In this document: one piece after another, positions 11,743-24,400 of the stretch
Numbering within the stretch: the first letter of the stretch is position 1
How the letters are laid out: each line of letters begins with the position of its first letter
Source of the DNA: Reclinomonas americana ATCC 50394
Taxonomy: Eukaryota > Jakobida > Jakobea > Jakobida
Assembly (NCBI GenBank): GCA_048213135.1
Contig: PS015122.1
Span: forward strand, 220,981 to 280,559
Direction of reading: 5' to 3'
DNA length: 59,579 nucleotides
Notes under the pieces: generated by a model
The model's input: only the letters and a program-made list of their open reading frames with translations
What the model was told of the DNA's origin: nothing
The model's database searches: none
Program-made: the position numbers and the translations under genes

Positions 11743-13965
11743 ATGTCAACGCGGCAAGCGCGGCTGGAACGCCGACAGGTGCACGAATCCGAGTCAAACA
11801 CTCATGCACACGCTCTATCTCTCACACACACGCGCGCGTTCTCTCATCAGCTGGCACAGAATCGGAGGAAACAGCGACCGCCCGCGACCAACAAAGGGCC
11901 ACCCATTGTGCACACAGTGGAAGATGACGATGACGATGACGATGTGCAAGCAGCAGAGGTCACTGTGGTGCCCGCGAAGAGAACCGCAGCAGCCGCAGCA
12001 ACAGCAACAACAACAGCAGCAGCAGAGAAACGTGAGTTAGAGAGAGAATATGCATTGGGTTTGCCTTGCTTGACTGATGATGATGATGAGATGATTCCGT
12101 AGCTGCGCTTCCACCGGTGGGAGCTGGGGAGATGAGAGTGTTCAATCGCACAGCGAATCGAGCGCGATACGAGGCTCGTCGGCGATGGTACGCGCATGTG
12201 CCTTTCCCCTCCTGGTTCGTACAATGTGTGAGCGTTTTTTTTCTGTGCAGGGAACTGGACGTGCTGCTGCCGTCGTTTTATCACCGTCTGCAGCAGCGCT
12301 ACGGGGAAGTGATGAATCTGGGGGCGGCGTTTGTGTCGCGGCTGTGTCGCGATCTGCGGCCCGATGAGCTGCAGCCGACCGTGTCGATTCGTGCGCTGCT
12401 GGACCTCGATCATGTGGTGGACTTGGAGGAGGAGGAGGAGGTGCGGAGGGCGATCCAATGTCTCTCCTTTGTTGTCACGTGCAGTTGTTGACGATGCTGG
12501 TGCAGAGGCAAATCGTCAATGCCGTCGCCTTGTTGAAAGACATTGGATTTGCCGTGATCACTCGCCAGGGTACGCATCGTTCGCCAGTGTCGTTGGCGTC
12601 GCCGGTGACTTGCTCCTCACCACCACGCCGTGCGACACAGGTGACCAGGAACATGTGCGCTGGCATCAGTACAACATTATTCCAGAGGCTCGCTCACTGC
12701 TGCTGGCCATTGTGCGCTGCATGTGCATGCCCGACGGTGAGGCACTCGACTCGGAACGCATGCAGCTGGTTAGCGAAGGGCTGAGCGTCGGAGGTACGCC
12801 GGCGACAGTCGAGTTGCTCACCGAGGTCAGTCAGTGTCTGGAGAAGGGATGACTGTGGGTGCGGAGATTCATTTGTCGGTGATGGTGGTGGTGGCTGCAC
12901 AGACACTGCACGAGTGGTTCGACAATCTGAAAAGCAACTGGCCGGCGCCATCCGAATCCGACGAGCCCGTTCTACCCGTGCTGCAATGCTCCACGAATGG
13001 CGCGAGTCGGCTGTACACACACTCGGTTTATGTGGGAACCAGTCGGCGGCACGAGATGGTGGCCGTCGGCATTGGGTTTGTCTCGCTGATCCAGTGATTG
13101 TGTGCATGTGTGTCGCGCACGCTGATGTGTTCCACAGCAAGAGTGAGGTCTCTGGTCATGTTCTCATGCAGGACTGGTACAAGGAGCCCGCAGAACCGAG
13201 ACGAAGTGGTGAGTCCATCAAATATACGAGGTGGAAAAACCTCAACAACGGGATCTCACTGATTCGCTTCCAGCCCTTCTTCGGTTGTTTTCCGTCATCA
13301 ATCAGCGTTTCCTTGCGCACGAAGTGACGGCCGTCTACGGCTCCTCGCTGTCGCCGTGGCGGGTGGTCGTCTACGCCTCAGGTCACCGAGAAATCACCAA
13401 TGGTGGCACGGCGTTGAGGGTGGATTTCGAGTCTGCGCAAGTTACCGCGTACTGCAAGCACCCTCCTGAGGTTTTCCCTCCTCCTTGCGTCTCACCGTGC
13501 CACTCTTGTGCCAGTTGCCGCTCGTGTCCTTCTTCCAGCCAGAAATGCGAAGTCTCTTTGAGAGATTACTGCGTCATCCGTACTGGGTGCGACATAGGTC
13601 TGTCCTGCGATTGCAATCACATTCTCGCCTGCTTGGTCTCACGCAGACGGGGTTGTGTGCAGATTTGTGCGAGGCAAGCCACCTCACCTCTCCACCCTGG
13701 AGCGGCTGCTGGCGTCCATGTTCCTGCAAGAGTGGGGCTGCACGGTGCTGGTGCTGGCAGCTCTCAGTGTCTTGTTTGGTCGGCCCTTCTGGGAGGTGTA
13801 CCATGTTTTCCATCAGGAAATACCAGTGCGTGGGGGGATGCCATGTGTTGTCGAACTCGTGCCTTCTTTTTCATTCCGCTCAAAATGCAGGGGTTCGGAC
13901 GGCTCATGGAGGAGACCGACATGCGCTTGCATGGCATACGGCATGTCAAGGAGGAGTTACGATAG
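11743..13965 (+). CDS. unknown multi-exon protein with acidic N-terminal region
   Basis: The model starts with MSTRQARLERRQ at 11743 and ends at the TAG at 13963-13965. The N-terminal exons hold an acidic run (VEDDDDDDDV, near 11925) and Ala/Thr tracts. The exon at 12251-12440 gives a helical segment (LLPSFYHRLQQRYGEVMNL) ending in a Glu run. Further exons at 12485-12570, 12642-12822, 12897-13095, 13172-13205, 13266-13440 and 13660-13795, then 13891-13965, are linked in phase. For example, ATC CA joins G GAC across the intron at 13098-13171. The later part has beta-rich stretches such as WRVVVYASGH and a hydrophobic segment CTVLVLAALSVLFG. No family was recognised. The start lies 228 bases from the divergent PH gene. 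Confidence 0.5.
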
Positions 13966-14104
13966 ATGCCTCACTCTCTCCCTCCCTTTGCCCGCGCTCA
14001 CTGATCTTGAGCGCGCGCACACACACAGGGTGCTCTTGTGGACGTCGGATGCGTGGCTCGATGACAAGTGGGGACTGCGGAGAGAGGTGGTGGAGTGGGA
14101 CGCC

Positions 14105-14762
14105 ATGTGCCAGCTCGATCGCATGATCCGCACGCTGGCGGCGCGTGAGTGCGAGGTTGGAGTTGGCCTTGAGCCGACATTGGCGACGCGACAAGGTGAG
14201 AGTTTTTTTGGGGGGGAGACTCTTTCGTCTGTCCTCCGTCCAATCCAACTCACATTCGTACACGACGCTGCTCCAGCGAGCGTGCTCACGCTGAGTGTGC
14301 TCGAAATCGTCGGTGTGCGCGTGTGTGGCACCAAGTTGAGCGATCTGGAGCTCGTGCTGGCTGTTCCACTTTACGTGCTGGCTTCCTGCACGGTGCGTGC
14401 ATATGCGTGTCGCGAGCAAAGTACATGTGCCAATCGTGTTGCTGCAGAAGGACTCTTCGTTCTCCTTGCGTGTCCATGTTGGCAATCGATTCGCCGGCAC
14501 CGCACCGCTCCTCGAAGTGAAGTACGAATCGTCGATGGCCGTACTGAGTCGCACTGTGCCTCGTCCGGGCGCCTCGCAACTGCTCCTCTCTGTGCTGGTG
14601 CCGATTCCGAACGCCCTGCGTGGGCCAAAAGTACGTTGCATTATTCAGCAGACTGCGGCTCCTTGGTGTTGACACGCTGCTGGCAGATGGCACACGGTGG
14701 CTACTATATCAGTGCATCGCTCGAGGTGCAACACCCGGATGAGACGAGTCGCCTGGAGACGT
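14105..14762 (+). CDS. unknown beta-rich exons, possibly the 5' part of the BAH gene
   Basis: Four exons were seen: 14105-14149 (MCQLDRMIRTLAAR), 14278-14393, 14425-14630 and 14688-14809. They encode alternating hydrophobic strands such as VPIVLLQKDSSFSLRVHVG and GGYYISASLEVQHPDETS, suggesting an Ig-like or arrestin-like beta domain. No family was recognised. An intron beginning GTTGCGTTG at about 14810 would join this segment in phase to the BAH gene (TGG A + AG TCT), making one protein. The alternative is a separate gene ending nearby. Both readings are open, so the boundary is uncertain. Confidence 0.35.
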
Positions 14763-14869
14763 CGCCAATCATCTGGTGGTGGAGTTGCGTTGTGCTATTT
14801 CCGTGGCCACGTGACACTGTTGAGGGCGCTTCTCATATGAGGCATTGTGTCGCAGAGTCTCCTCTCGGC

Positions 14870-16702
14870 CTGTGTCGCAGTCGTGCCGACTCGGTAATTC
14901 TGTGCAAGCCAATTGAATTTCGCGACAAGTGCCTGTACTTTGCGCAGATGGTGTTTGAGGATGTGCCGTGGTGTCTTCGCGGTGCGTTTGGTGCTTGCTT
15001 GCATTTTGGTTGTGGCACGTCTCATGGTGTCGCCGGCAGTGGGTGACTTTGTATATATTCGTCGTCACGCCCGGCTGACGATCTGTCGCATTCTCGCGCT
15101 GTGGGAGACGCGAGATGGCGAAGACGAGGGCGAGCAATTCATGCGGGTTCGAGTGGTACGTACACTGCGTCGTCGCCCATCATGAGAGCGCCATGGTCTC
15201 AATCCCCTGCACAGTTCATCCGACCTAACGAAGACCCATGGGTCCCGGCTGGCGAGCTGCCGAAGGATCTGCACGAGCGCGAGGTTTAATTTTCCTCGCC
15301 GTACTCCTTCCCCCTCGCTCTCTTCTGTGTCTCACTTGCACCTTTGTGCGGCAGGTACTCATCACTAACAACGTGGTCGAAGTCGAAATCACTTCTGCAG
15401 AAATGATCGTCGGTCGCTGCTTGGTGATTCCGCTCGACGCCGATGTGGTGGATGCGTCGGCCAGCGTCGAGACGGTGCTCACGGATGTGGGTGTACGTCT
15501 CAGCGATTTGAGTCATGTGTTCTTCTGCCGGCACATGTTTGGTGTGGAGGAGTCGCACATGATGGAGCAGGCGAGGGCGGAGGATATCTTGCCCGCCATC
15601 GAGTTGCAGCCGTCGTTGTCGTGCCACTGCGCTCGTGTGTCGCAGGTGAGAGAGTTGGAGAGAGTTGGAGAGAGAGAGCATGGATGTGGTGTGGCGCTGA
15701 CCACGTATCGGTGCAACCAGCTTGCTGAAGACAGCAATCAAGGATGGGTGTTTGATGTGGCGCCCGGCGTGCCACTGGTGCTGCGCCTGGCCGAGCAGTA
15801 CGGCATTGGTACGTCAGCGTGCAACGAGTGCATGTGCGTCTCTGTTCTCCTCATGTCTCTCGACAGAATGGCGATCGGAGAATGAGATTACCGCGGTGCC
15901 GGAGGAGCTGCGTTTGCTGGAGGCAGCGTGCGACGCGGTGATCCGCTGGCCGCTCTGCGACTGCGCGCATGTCGCACATCCAGCCCTGTCCGCCTGCCTT
16001 CCCTCGCAACGGAGCTGGCACTCGTATTTGTGCGGCGACATGCAGTTGGCGCGCCACATGAAGTGCAGCCTGGCGACGGAGTTGATGGGCGGTGCTCAGA
16101 GCGAGCCTGCGGACCCGGCCAAGGCATCCAATCGGCTGCGCATCGAAGCCCTCAGCGCCGTGTCGCCGTCCTCGGTGGCCAGCGGCAGCGGCAGCGGCAG
16201 TCAGCAACAACAACAACGCGAAAAGCAGGCGCAGCAGCAGCAGCGACGAAAACGGCCGAAGCGGAGTCTGACGGCCATGCTGCTGGCCACCGGCGGTGAC
16301 AACACTCGAATCCTCGTGCCAGAGGGCGATTCGTCGAATGGCCGTGTATCTCGATCGGGAACGCGTAGCACCGGCAGCGGAGCGCGCGGCGACGAGTCGG
16401 ACATGGACGAGTCGGTGCCAAGCAGTCAGCAGGACTGGTTCCGCAAGTCCTCCGAGGCACTGTTGACGTGCATGCTCCAGCAGCGCGACTATGTGGAGAT
16501 GTTTGTCGGGGCGCTGTGCCATCCGGCCACTGCGGACACGACAGCGGTCGTTGCCGAGAGCCAAGTCGTGGAGAGTGGTGGCGGAAGCAGCGTCAGCGGT
16601 GCGGGCAATGCCGGCGTCGCTGGCGACGGCGATTCACTCGTGCTGGACATGAGCGAGGACGAGGAGGAGGATGAGGACGACGATGATGAATATGTGAATT
16701 AA
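14870..16702 (+). CDS. BAH-domain chromatin protein
   Basis: Exons at 14870-14980, 15042-15156, 15222-15288, 15356-15645, 15708-15809, then 15867-16702, read to the TAA at 16700-16702. The bromo-adjacent homology domain starts VGDFVYIRRHARLTICRILA (15042 onwards), passes through a strand containing RPNEDPW and ends around EVEITSAEMIVGRCLVIPL and VFFCRHMFG. BAH domains bind histones or other chromatin proteins and occur in ORC1, DNMT1, RSC and Sir3. A cysteine/histidine-containing middle part is followed by a Gln/Arg-rich basic stretch near 16200-16260 (KRPKRSL, a likely nuclear localisation signal). A Ser/Gly-rich region follows, and the protein ends in a strongly acidic tail (SEDEEEDEDDDDEYVN). 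No catalytic domain is visible, so it is probably a nuclear chromatin-binding scaffold. The true start may lie in the exons to the left. Confidence 0.7.
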
Positions 16703-17121
16703 ATCCACAGAGCAAGAGGGACGTATCTGGCGACCAAAGTCGACGAGAAGCACGAGCTCGAGTCTCGAGTACAATTCAGTTAATTAAGTTATCTAGTTGG
16801 TGTCGATAGTGTAGATCAACACGAGCCCTTGAGATGCAAATGCTTCACAGCCACACGAGTGTAAGATCTGGTGAGAGAGTTGACTGCGGATACGCGGCTG
16901 CAATTAATTATATGTATGGTATTGTGCAGCGCACGCTGATTTCGATTATCGAGAACCTCGTTGAGTTCACCTGGGCTTCTTGTGCTTCTGTCATGTTTCG
17001 GGGGGGTCTTTCGTGGGCGTCTGCCTTCAGGTTCTCAACAAAACGCAGAAACGGTCAACTACATGTATACAGGGCGATCGATCATCGATCGACGGATCTC
17101 ACTCTTCGTGTCGTTTTTCCG
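16703..17121. other. spacer, no gene seen
   Basis: AT-richer than the flanks, with TTAATTAA near 16780. It holds the 3' end of the BAH gene and the promoter of the zinc-finger gene. I see no ORF with coding character. Confidence 0.6.
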
Positions 17122-20100
17122 ATGAGCGGCAGTGAGTCGACGCTGCTCTCACCGACAGCGATCGGCGGCGTGCACAGCACGCCCGAAACGCTGTCGCCTT
17201 CGCGGCGATCGACTCGCCGATTGGTGGACTGTTTGCGCGATGAGCGCTCACGGGCTCTCGGCTCGCTGCTCGCCTGCGCACTCTGCGACGGCGATCTCGC
17301 CAAGTATCGTTGCGCGCTCTTCGCTCTCCCCCTTACATTCACTCACCCTCTCCTCACTCCTCACCGATGATCTCACGTGGTGCCTTGGCGTGTGTGTGTA
17401 TGTGTGTGTGCGCGCACATGAATCTGCAAATCGGCGTCGATATCTCGCAGCGTTTGTGCTGTGTCCGCGACGAGGTTTGCGTGTGTGTGCTCTTCTCTGG
17501 TCCACTCTCTTGCTCTCCGCTCATCGCCTGTTGACTCACAGAGCATGCCGTATGTCGCGGTGCGCACAATGCCCTGATTCATCATTTTTTCATCTCACGC
17601 ACGCACTCACACATGCACTCACAGTGCACCTGTCGACGGACGATCCTGTGCAAGGATGTCTGTGTGCGGGCGAGTTTCGACTGAGCAGTGCGGTTGAACC
17701 GGATCCTGCTGTTGCGTTGTTGTGTGGCGGGCACCATTTCTCCGATCACTGTGTGACCGATCGGTTTTGTTGTGGCGCAGCTTGTGCAAGAGTATTACGA
17801 TCTGGAGGTGCGCTTTCATCTCCGTTAGAGCCATGGGGAGCAGACGAGTGGCGACTCACTTTTGTGTGTCGCACAGGCGATGTGCCCGGACTGCGGCAAG
17901 ACCATGTCACTGTTTGCGTTGACGTCGCTGCATGGACAGGAGTGCTCGAGAGCGACCGCGTGCAGTCGATGCGGCGAGCGTGTAATGCAAGAGAATGCGC
18001 GCTACCATCACCGTTGCGTCGTGTGTGAACTTGCACGTCTGCTGCGCGCTCGCGACTCACGTGCGACGCAGAGTACGAGTGCATCGAGCGCCAAGTGAGC
18101 TGCCCGATGCACCGCGTCGGTTGTCCGTGGCTCGGACGCGACAAGGAGCTCGGCGTACATCTCCAGCAGTGCCTTTTTGTCGTCTTGCGCCCGGTGAGTC
18201 GCACACACGACGGGCATGCTCTCTCCCTCTCCCCAAACACTGATATTTGTGCGCCCGCAGATGGTGCAGCACTTTGAGAGCCGCATGCTGCAGGTATTGT
18301 GGAACGCCATCGTCCTCTTCCAACAGAAATCGTGTCGTACTCACGGTCGTTGTAGGTGGAAGACATCAGCCGCGTGACGGAGAGCAGCCGCGAGGAGCAA
18401 ATGGCGGATTTCGATCGTCGTCTGCGCGAGTTGGAGGCGCTTTTCCTGTTTGAGAAGCGATCGCGCACCGAACTGCAAGGTGCGCTCGAGGCATCGCACC
18501 AGGAGAATGCGGAGTTGGTGAGTTGCTACACACACTCTCGCACCGACCGTGCTGCCGCGGGCTCACGCACCACCTTTTTCCCGCCGCACCAGAAACACTC
18601 GCTGCGGCAGTTGCAGGAGACGGTGCTGCTGGAGGCACGCGAGCGGGATGTGCTGGAGAAGATGATTGCGCGCGAGACGCAGCAGCGGATACTGCTGGAG
18701 GAGTCGCTGCATGTGCACAACTCGTCGTTTGTGTCCATTGATTCCAATCACAGCAGCAGGTGCGTGCATGTCGTCTCTGTTATCATGAGGCAGTCGCAAT
18801 TGACGCTGTGCGCTAGTTTTGTGTTCCACGGAGGCAACTCAGGCAGTAACGGAAGTGCACGCCACGCTGGTGGATCGGCGTCCAAACGCAGTCCGAATGG
18901 TCGCTCGCCGCGGGAGCTGGTGGCGGCATTGGTGGGCGAGGCACCGCGGCCGCCGACGCCACCCACGCAGCAACAGCAGCACCAGCAACAGCCTTCAATG
19001 GGAGTCGAAGATGCGCGATCACCGGCACGGGCGACTGCCGCACTCATGTCGCCGGCGGCCGAGGATGTGCATTTGGCGCATCTGTACGCACTGCGGGACG
19101 CCGCCGCACGCAAGGCTCGCGAGGCGGAGGATCGAGCTGTGGTGATGGCCACTGCCGACAGGCGAAGCAACGACACCGCCGTCGTCAGCAGACGCGAGTT
19201 CGACGATGACACCTTTGCTCTCGAGTCGGAAGCGTGGGCGGCACTGGAGGCTGATCGTGCGCAGCAAATCGCGCTGCTCGAACGCGCCACCCGACCGCTG
19301 TCGCCGCCGTCGCCAGACCACTGTGCGTTTTGCGTGCCTGCGTGATGCTTCTTTCACTCTTCGTGAGTTGCTCAATTTTTCACAGTCGCGGTGGCGGACC
19401 CCGAGCCGACGACGCTTCCAGCAGCCGCCACAGCTACAACTGACTCGCGCAGTGGACGGCCAGCGACAGACACTGTAGTTCCAGTGGCGCCAAGTTGTGT
19501 GCAGAGAACAATCTGCTGAGCGTCATCATGTCACTCAACTATTCCGTACTCGTGTGCAGCTGTCACGGTGCAGCCCAGTCCGCAGCAGCAAGAGCCGGTG
19601 ATCGAACCGCCTCCTGTCTCACTGCCGTCGCCCAAGCGCACGGGAAACGCCTCTGTGCAAGCAGTGCACCACGAAATGTCTGTGAACGGCAGCGCTGCGG
19701 CGGGGACTGGCGCGCTTTCGGCGTTTTCACAAGTGTCTTCGTCGAGCTTCGGCACAGGTGTCGGTGCCTCGCTGGATATACCTGAGTTGATGATGAATGC
19801 GAGGACGCCGGATTCTGGTTTGTCACCAGGCGAGCGATCGCCGCCGCGACAAACACCGCAGGGTTCTGGACGTGCCTCCAGTCACTCACCGGCGCGTCGC
19901 GGTGGTGAGTCGCACGGATCGATTTCTTCGTTGTGTCATTCCCGTGTAATGTGCTAACGCGAGACACCGTCACTGGTGCCCGGACAGTGTCTCCGGACGC
20001 CCTCTCGGGCTCTCAAACGCAGGCTCGCGAACCAACCGAGGGCACGGGTGAGTGTGAATGGCAACCGAGGACGCAGTAACGATGAGAGTCTGACTCCGCG

Positions 20101-21381
20101 AGCACGCAGCACTCGTGGACCACATCCTCGGCGACCATCATTGCCTGCAGTTGGACTCGCGAACCAAGACGCTCTTGTTCGACTGGCAGTGGGGCTGGAA
20201 CAATGATGTTGTGTGCCATCATTTCCTGTGAGCCCTTGTTGCCTTGCTGCTCATTACAACGTCGATAGTCTGCACCCGCACCGACGCTGCTGCAAGTGAC
20301 CAATGCCGTCACGCAGTGCCCCTCTTTCATCGCCTGCTCGCAGTGCGCATTCCGCTTGCAACCCAGACGCATCGAGGGTGCTGGCCCCGGTCCGCAGTCG
20401 GCGGCTGCTGTGGGGCGACCGGGTCCCATTGACATCGATGTTGTTGACGTGGAACTGGAACGGGGACGAAGTCGCTTCGGTTTGTACTGTATGTGTGCGC
20501 ATCTCTCTCTCCGGCACGCGTGCACACTCACCCGTCACGCTGTTGTTGCGTGCACAGCCACCGAACATGCACAGGCGGTGAGTGCAAGCAACACACGCCT
20601 GAAAAAACGACTGGAGGATCTGCGACAGAGTGCCTCGAATAGTGCGTTGACGTCCTCGTTTGTGACGACATTATCACAACTGACTCTGTGGGTTGATCAA
20701 TTGATGCAGCACGCTGGTACGGGACCTCTACGCGAGCGCGCGAAACAGGCGGTACGTGTACAGGGAAAGACATGCACTTGTCGTGTGGATGTGTCGTCTG
20801 ACTGCTTGTACACAGCACAAACCGATTACAGGTCGCCCACTTCCGGTGCGTCTGACGTCACAATCAATAGTGGCAGTGCCATGCAGCTGCCGACTCTTAT
20901 TTCTCGTCGCAGGGTCCCAGAGTGCGCTCCCCACAGCCGGCCCCCGTCACGACGACATTGACGAAGAGGATCTTGAGGACTACATGGCCGAGCACGATGA
21001 AGGTTTTCTTTCTTTGCTGACGCATATGCGTACTCACATCACGCCACCTCATTCGTCTGTGTGCCAAGCAGCCCCGCCAGCCGTGGCGCAGCCTGGAGGG
21101 TCACGGACGTCGCCATTTGGCCGCGTAGTTGTGCGTGTGCAAGAGCCGGTATCAGTGCGTCCACACGGACGGAGCTCCAGTGCAGATCTCTCGTCAGGTA
21201 CTGTACTGTTGAACGCGCTCGATGTGCGTCACGCCTGCGCTCATGTTCTCCACCGCTGCAACACACAGCTGCCGCCGACAGCTCACCGACCGCCGACGAA
21301 CGACTGCGACGCTCGATGAGTGCTTCGGTCAACGACGCCTTCCTCGGCATCCTCGGTGAAAGCACCGAGAACGACGAGTGA
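17122..21381 (+). CDS. TRAF-type zinc-finger, coiled-coil protein
   Basis: Starts MSGSESTLLSPT at 17122. Cysteine-rich exons run from 17200 to 18190. AMCPDCGKTMSLFAL (17881 onwards), CSRCGERVMQENARYHH and then YECIERQVSCPMHRVGCPW with ELGVHLQQC give the C/H spacing of TRAF-type zinc fingers (protein-protein interaction modules in signalling adaptors). A coiled coil rich in Glu/Arg/Leu follows (18360-18740). Then come Ser/Pro/Gln-rich exons (18830-19330, 19384-19490, 19562-19905), a second helical exon (20576-20750), and a disordered C-terminus ending LGILGESTENDE at 21381. No RING or TRAF/MATH domain was found, so this is a TRAF-like adaptor, not a classical TRAF. Introns at 17711-17780 and 18013-18071 begin GTTGCG. 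Its stop faces the ABCA stop 52 bases away. The long 3' half could be a separate gene, but the exon phases run through. Confidence 0.7.
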
Positions 21382-21433
21382 CAACAAAACGTGTATGCCT
21401 AATTATGCCGTTCTTATGGTCTTTTACTCATCC

Positions 21434-24400
21434 TTTGCCGTACCATTGATTTGCCAGCGAGTGTTCGTATTCGAGAGCTACAATCAGGAGAACAGGACTA
21501 CTCAGTGCCCGGCCTTCGCAAAATGGTGCCAGCAAGCACACGCACTCCCAACGCAACATTGGCGCACGATTCCATAGTCGACGATGAACAGTCGTTCGCG
21601 GTGGCTTTCGATTTCTCTGAAAAACATACCAATATCAAAGTGCTCACGGTCGATGCGATACACGCGGTGGCCGCTGACGGCCGACACTTGACGCACGCCC
21701 GGCACAAGGCCCGCCATGAATCTGCATCACGTCAGCCATCAGTTGTGACACTCAAGCGTGGAAAACACGAGCGGTGGAGACGGACCTGTGCACTTCGGCG
21801 TCCGAGAACGGATCCGCGTGAATGTGAATGTAGTAAATCTCCGCAATGCGTTCCTTGAGCTGTGTGGGTTGTGTGTGTGTGAGAGAGAGAGCACACACTA
21901 ACCCTGCAGAAGGTGAAGAAGACGACGAGACCTGAGACGCTGGTGCAATGGCCACGATTCGACCGCGGACGAATCGTGCAATCCGATCGCCCAGCAGCAG
22001 CGCCTCGTCCACATCGTGAGTGGCGCTGTGACGATCGCAGTCCGTCAGAAGAGATGCAAACACATATTGACCAGCGAAGCAACGCAACAGAAGGACGGCA
22101 GCACCGCCGTTCTTGGCCTGCGCAATGGCACGCCACACAGACGTCTTGGATTTGACAGTCATATTACTGCGAACGAAATTCAGTGAGGGCAGGTGACGAC
22201 AGCGAACCGCATCCACCAGAGAGAGACTCAACAATGTGGGCGAGTCGAGGACTAATATCTGTGCGTGCAGAGCCACATGAGAGAGCAGCAGTACAGCGAG
22301 ACACACTCACACGAAAAACACGCAACTCTCGGGCTGCCGATCAGCGCCATGGCGACGGCCAGTCGACGCCTGGTGTCCGGAGTGCAGGCACTGACACGCA
22401 GATTGGCACTCTTGCGGAGGAACAGCACGCGGGTCATGGCAAATGTGGCGTTCACCAAGGCGACGCCTGCAAGCGTGATACACTCAGTTTCAGAGAGGGA
22501 GGCAAGGAAAACGGTGTGTCAGGTACAAACCCTCAAGACCGCGCAATCGGCCCATGAACTGCAGGTGTTCTCGCACAGTAAGCTCCTCCCACATGATGTT
22601 GTGCTGTGCCAGAAAGCCTGCATGCACATGTCCCGCAGACAGTCAACAAAGAAAGTGCAACCAAAGGCATCATTGCAGGAGAGACGCACCGAGTTCCTGC
22701 ACGGCCATGTGATGCTGAATCATGACGTCGAAGCCACTGATGAGGGCACGGCCAGCAAAGGCGTTGCTGAGACCGACCAGCACTCGCAAGCTGTGTCCCC
22801 CCGATTAGGAATTGGTGGAGGAAGAAAGATCAGAGGCGATGGACACACGCGCAAACGCAACAACAGTGACACGCCGGCACCACGATGTGCCAAGAGAGCC
22901 GTACACTCGCCAGGACCCACGCCCAACGAAAGACCGGCCCACGCCTCGCCTGTCAGCTTGTGCCAATCTTCGGCCGCAGTGTCAAAGTCTTTGGTGGTCT
23001 GTGAAAACGCACGACCGCCAAAGTGAGTGCTCTCAATCCGTGCGCAAAATGCGGGAGGGAAACATACTCGTATGCCAACAGCCAGCAGACTGGCTTCCTC
23101 GGCCTCGCGGACCAGCGTTCGCATGTGCTCCCTCTCGGCCTCCTCATCGTCGCGCAACTGCAGCAGCAAGTACAGCTCAGATTGTTGATCAAAACACAAA
23201 AGTCCCCCGCCAACAATGGCGACCGACCTGCTGAATGTCGGCGTCCAGTTGCTCCTCGATGCGCACAGCAATGTCGGCGACTGCAGAGGGTACGCGCTCG
23301 CTGGAGCTCGTGTCGTTCCGATCGCGCAGTGATGCCGACTGGTTGTTGGCAGAAGCCGCCGCATTGCCGACGATGCCACTCTGCCGAATGCTCGACTGCG
23401 CAACGCTGCCGCTGGCCCTGTGTGTGTGTGCAAATCAGGAAAGATTCAACATCAGGAGCTGCTGCCGCTAACAACGTGAACGCAACTCGTGAGGCCCCCT
23501 CCTCGGCAGCTGACTGCGGCTTCCCAACGATGCCGGGGGCGGGACGAGGAGCGCACTGCGATTGAAATCCGAGGCAACGGATTCGGTGGCCGGCGATGCC
23601 GCCGCGTCTACACACAGAGGGAGGTGAGGTGCATGAGGAGGTGTAGTTTTGCGAGAACAAGCGGGTCAGCTCTCTCGCACCATGCGCAGCTGCGTGGTCG
23701 GCCTCGTCCAACATGCCTGCTTCGTCGTGCAGCCGTCGTACGCGATCCATTGGCGAGGAGGGCAGTCGCATTGAGCCTGCGCGCATGAGACCGGGCTCGG
23801 GGAACTCCACCGCCTCTGCATCAAGAAGAATAAGAAGGAGGCACTGCCATGAGAGATGACAGGGGTCGATCAAACCTCGCGCGGGAGATGGGAGCGTGCG
23901 TGCAAACAGCGGCGCTGATTCGTCGGCAATCGACGCCGGCGAGTGAGCAGCAAGTGGTGACGACATGGCGTCGGGAGACAAGGCGAGACGATGTCGGCTA
24001 CCGACGGCGGCGGCGGCAGCGAGAGCATCGGGTGATAGGTCTTGTACCACGCTGTCGGAGTCGTCGACCAAATGTCGCTGAAAGCGATCCATGGCCACAC
24101 GCTGCTCATGGTCGTGGTCTGCGCCATTCTCGCCCCCCACCGGAGTCGTTGGCGACGCGGCAACCGCGTGCAGTGCCGCCGGAGGTGGCGTGTTCCCCGA
24201 CGAGTGTATCGACTCGGAGCGCTCACTCACCAGGTCACCGAAATCCTGCATCTCCAAACCAGCTGCGCACACACGCACGTGGTCAGTCGAATGCACTCTG
24301 TCCACGGACGGACGAGCAGCAAGTGACGCACTGAGAGCCTCCGCCCTCTTAATGTCCTCGGGAAGCCACTGTTCCACGGGTGCGTCGAGCATCTCCTCCG

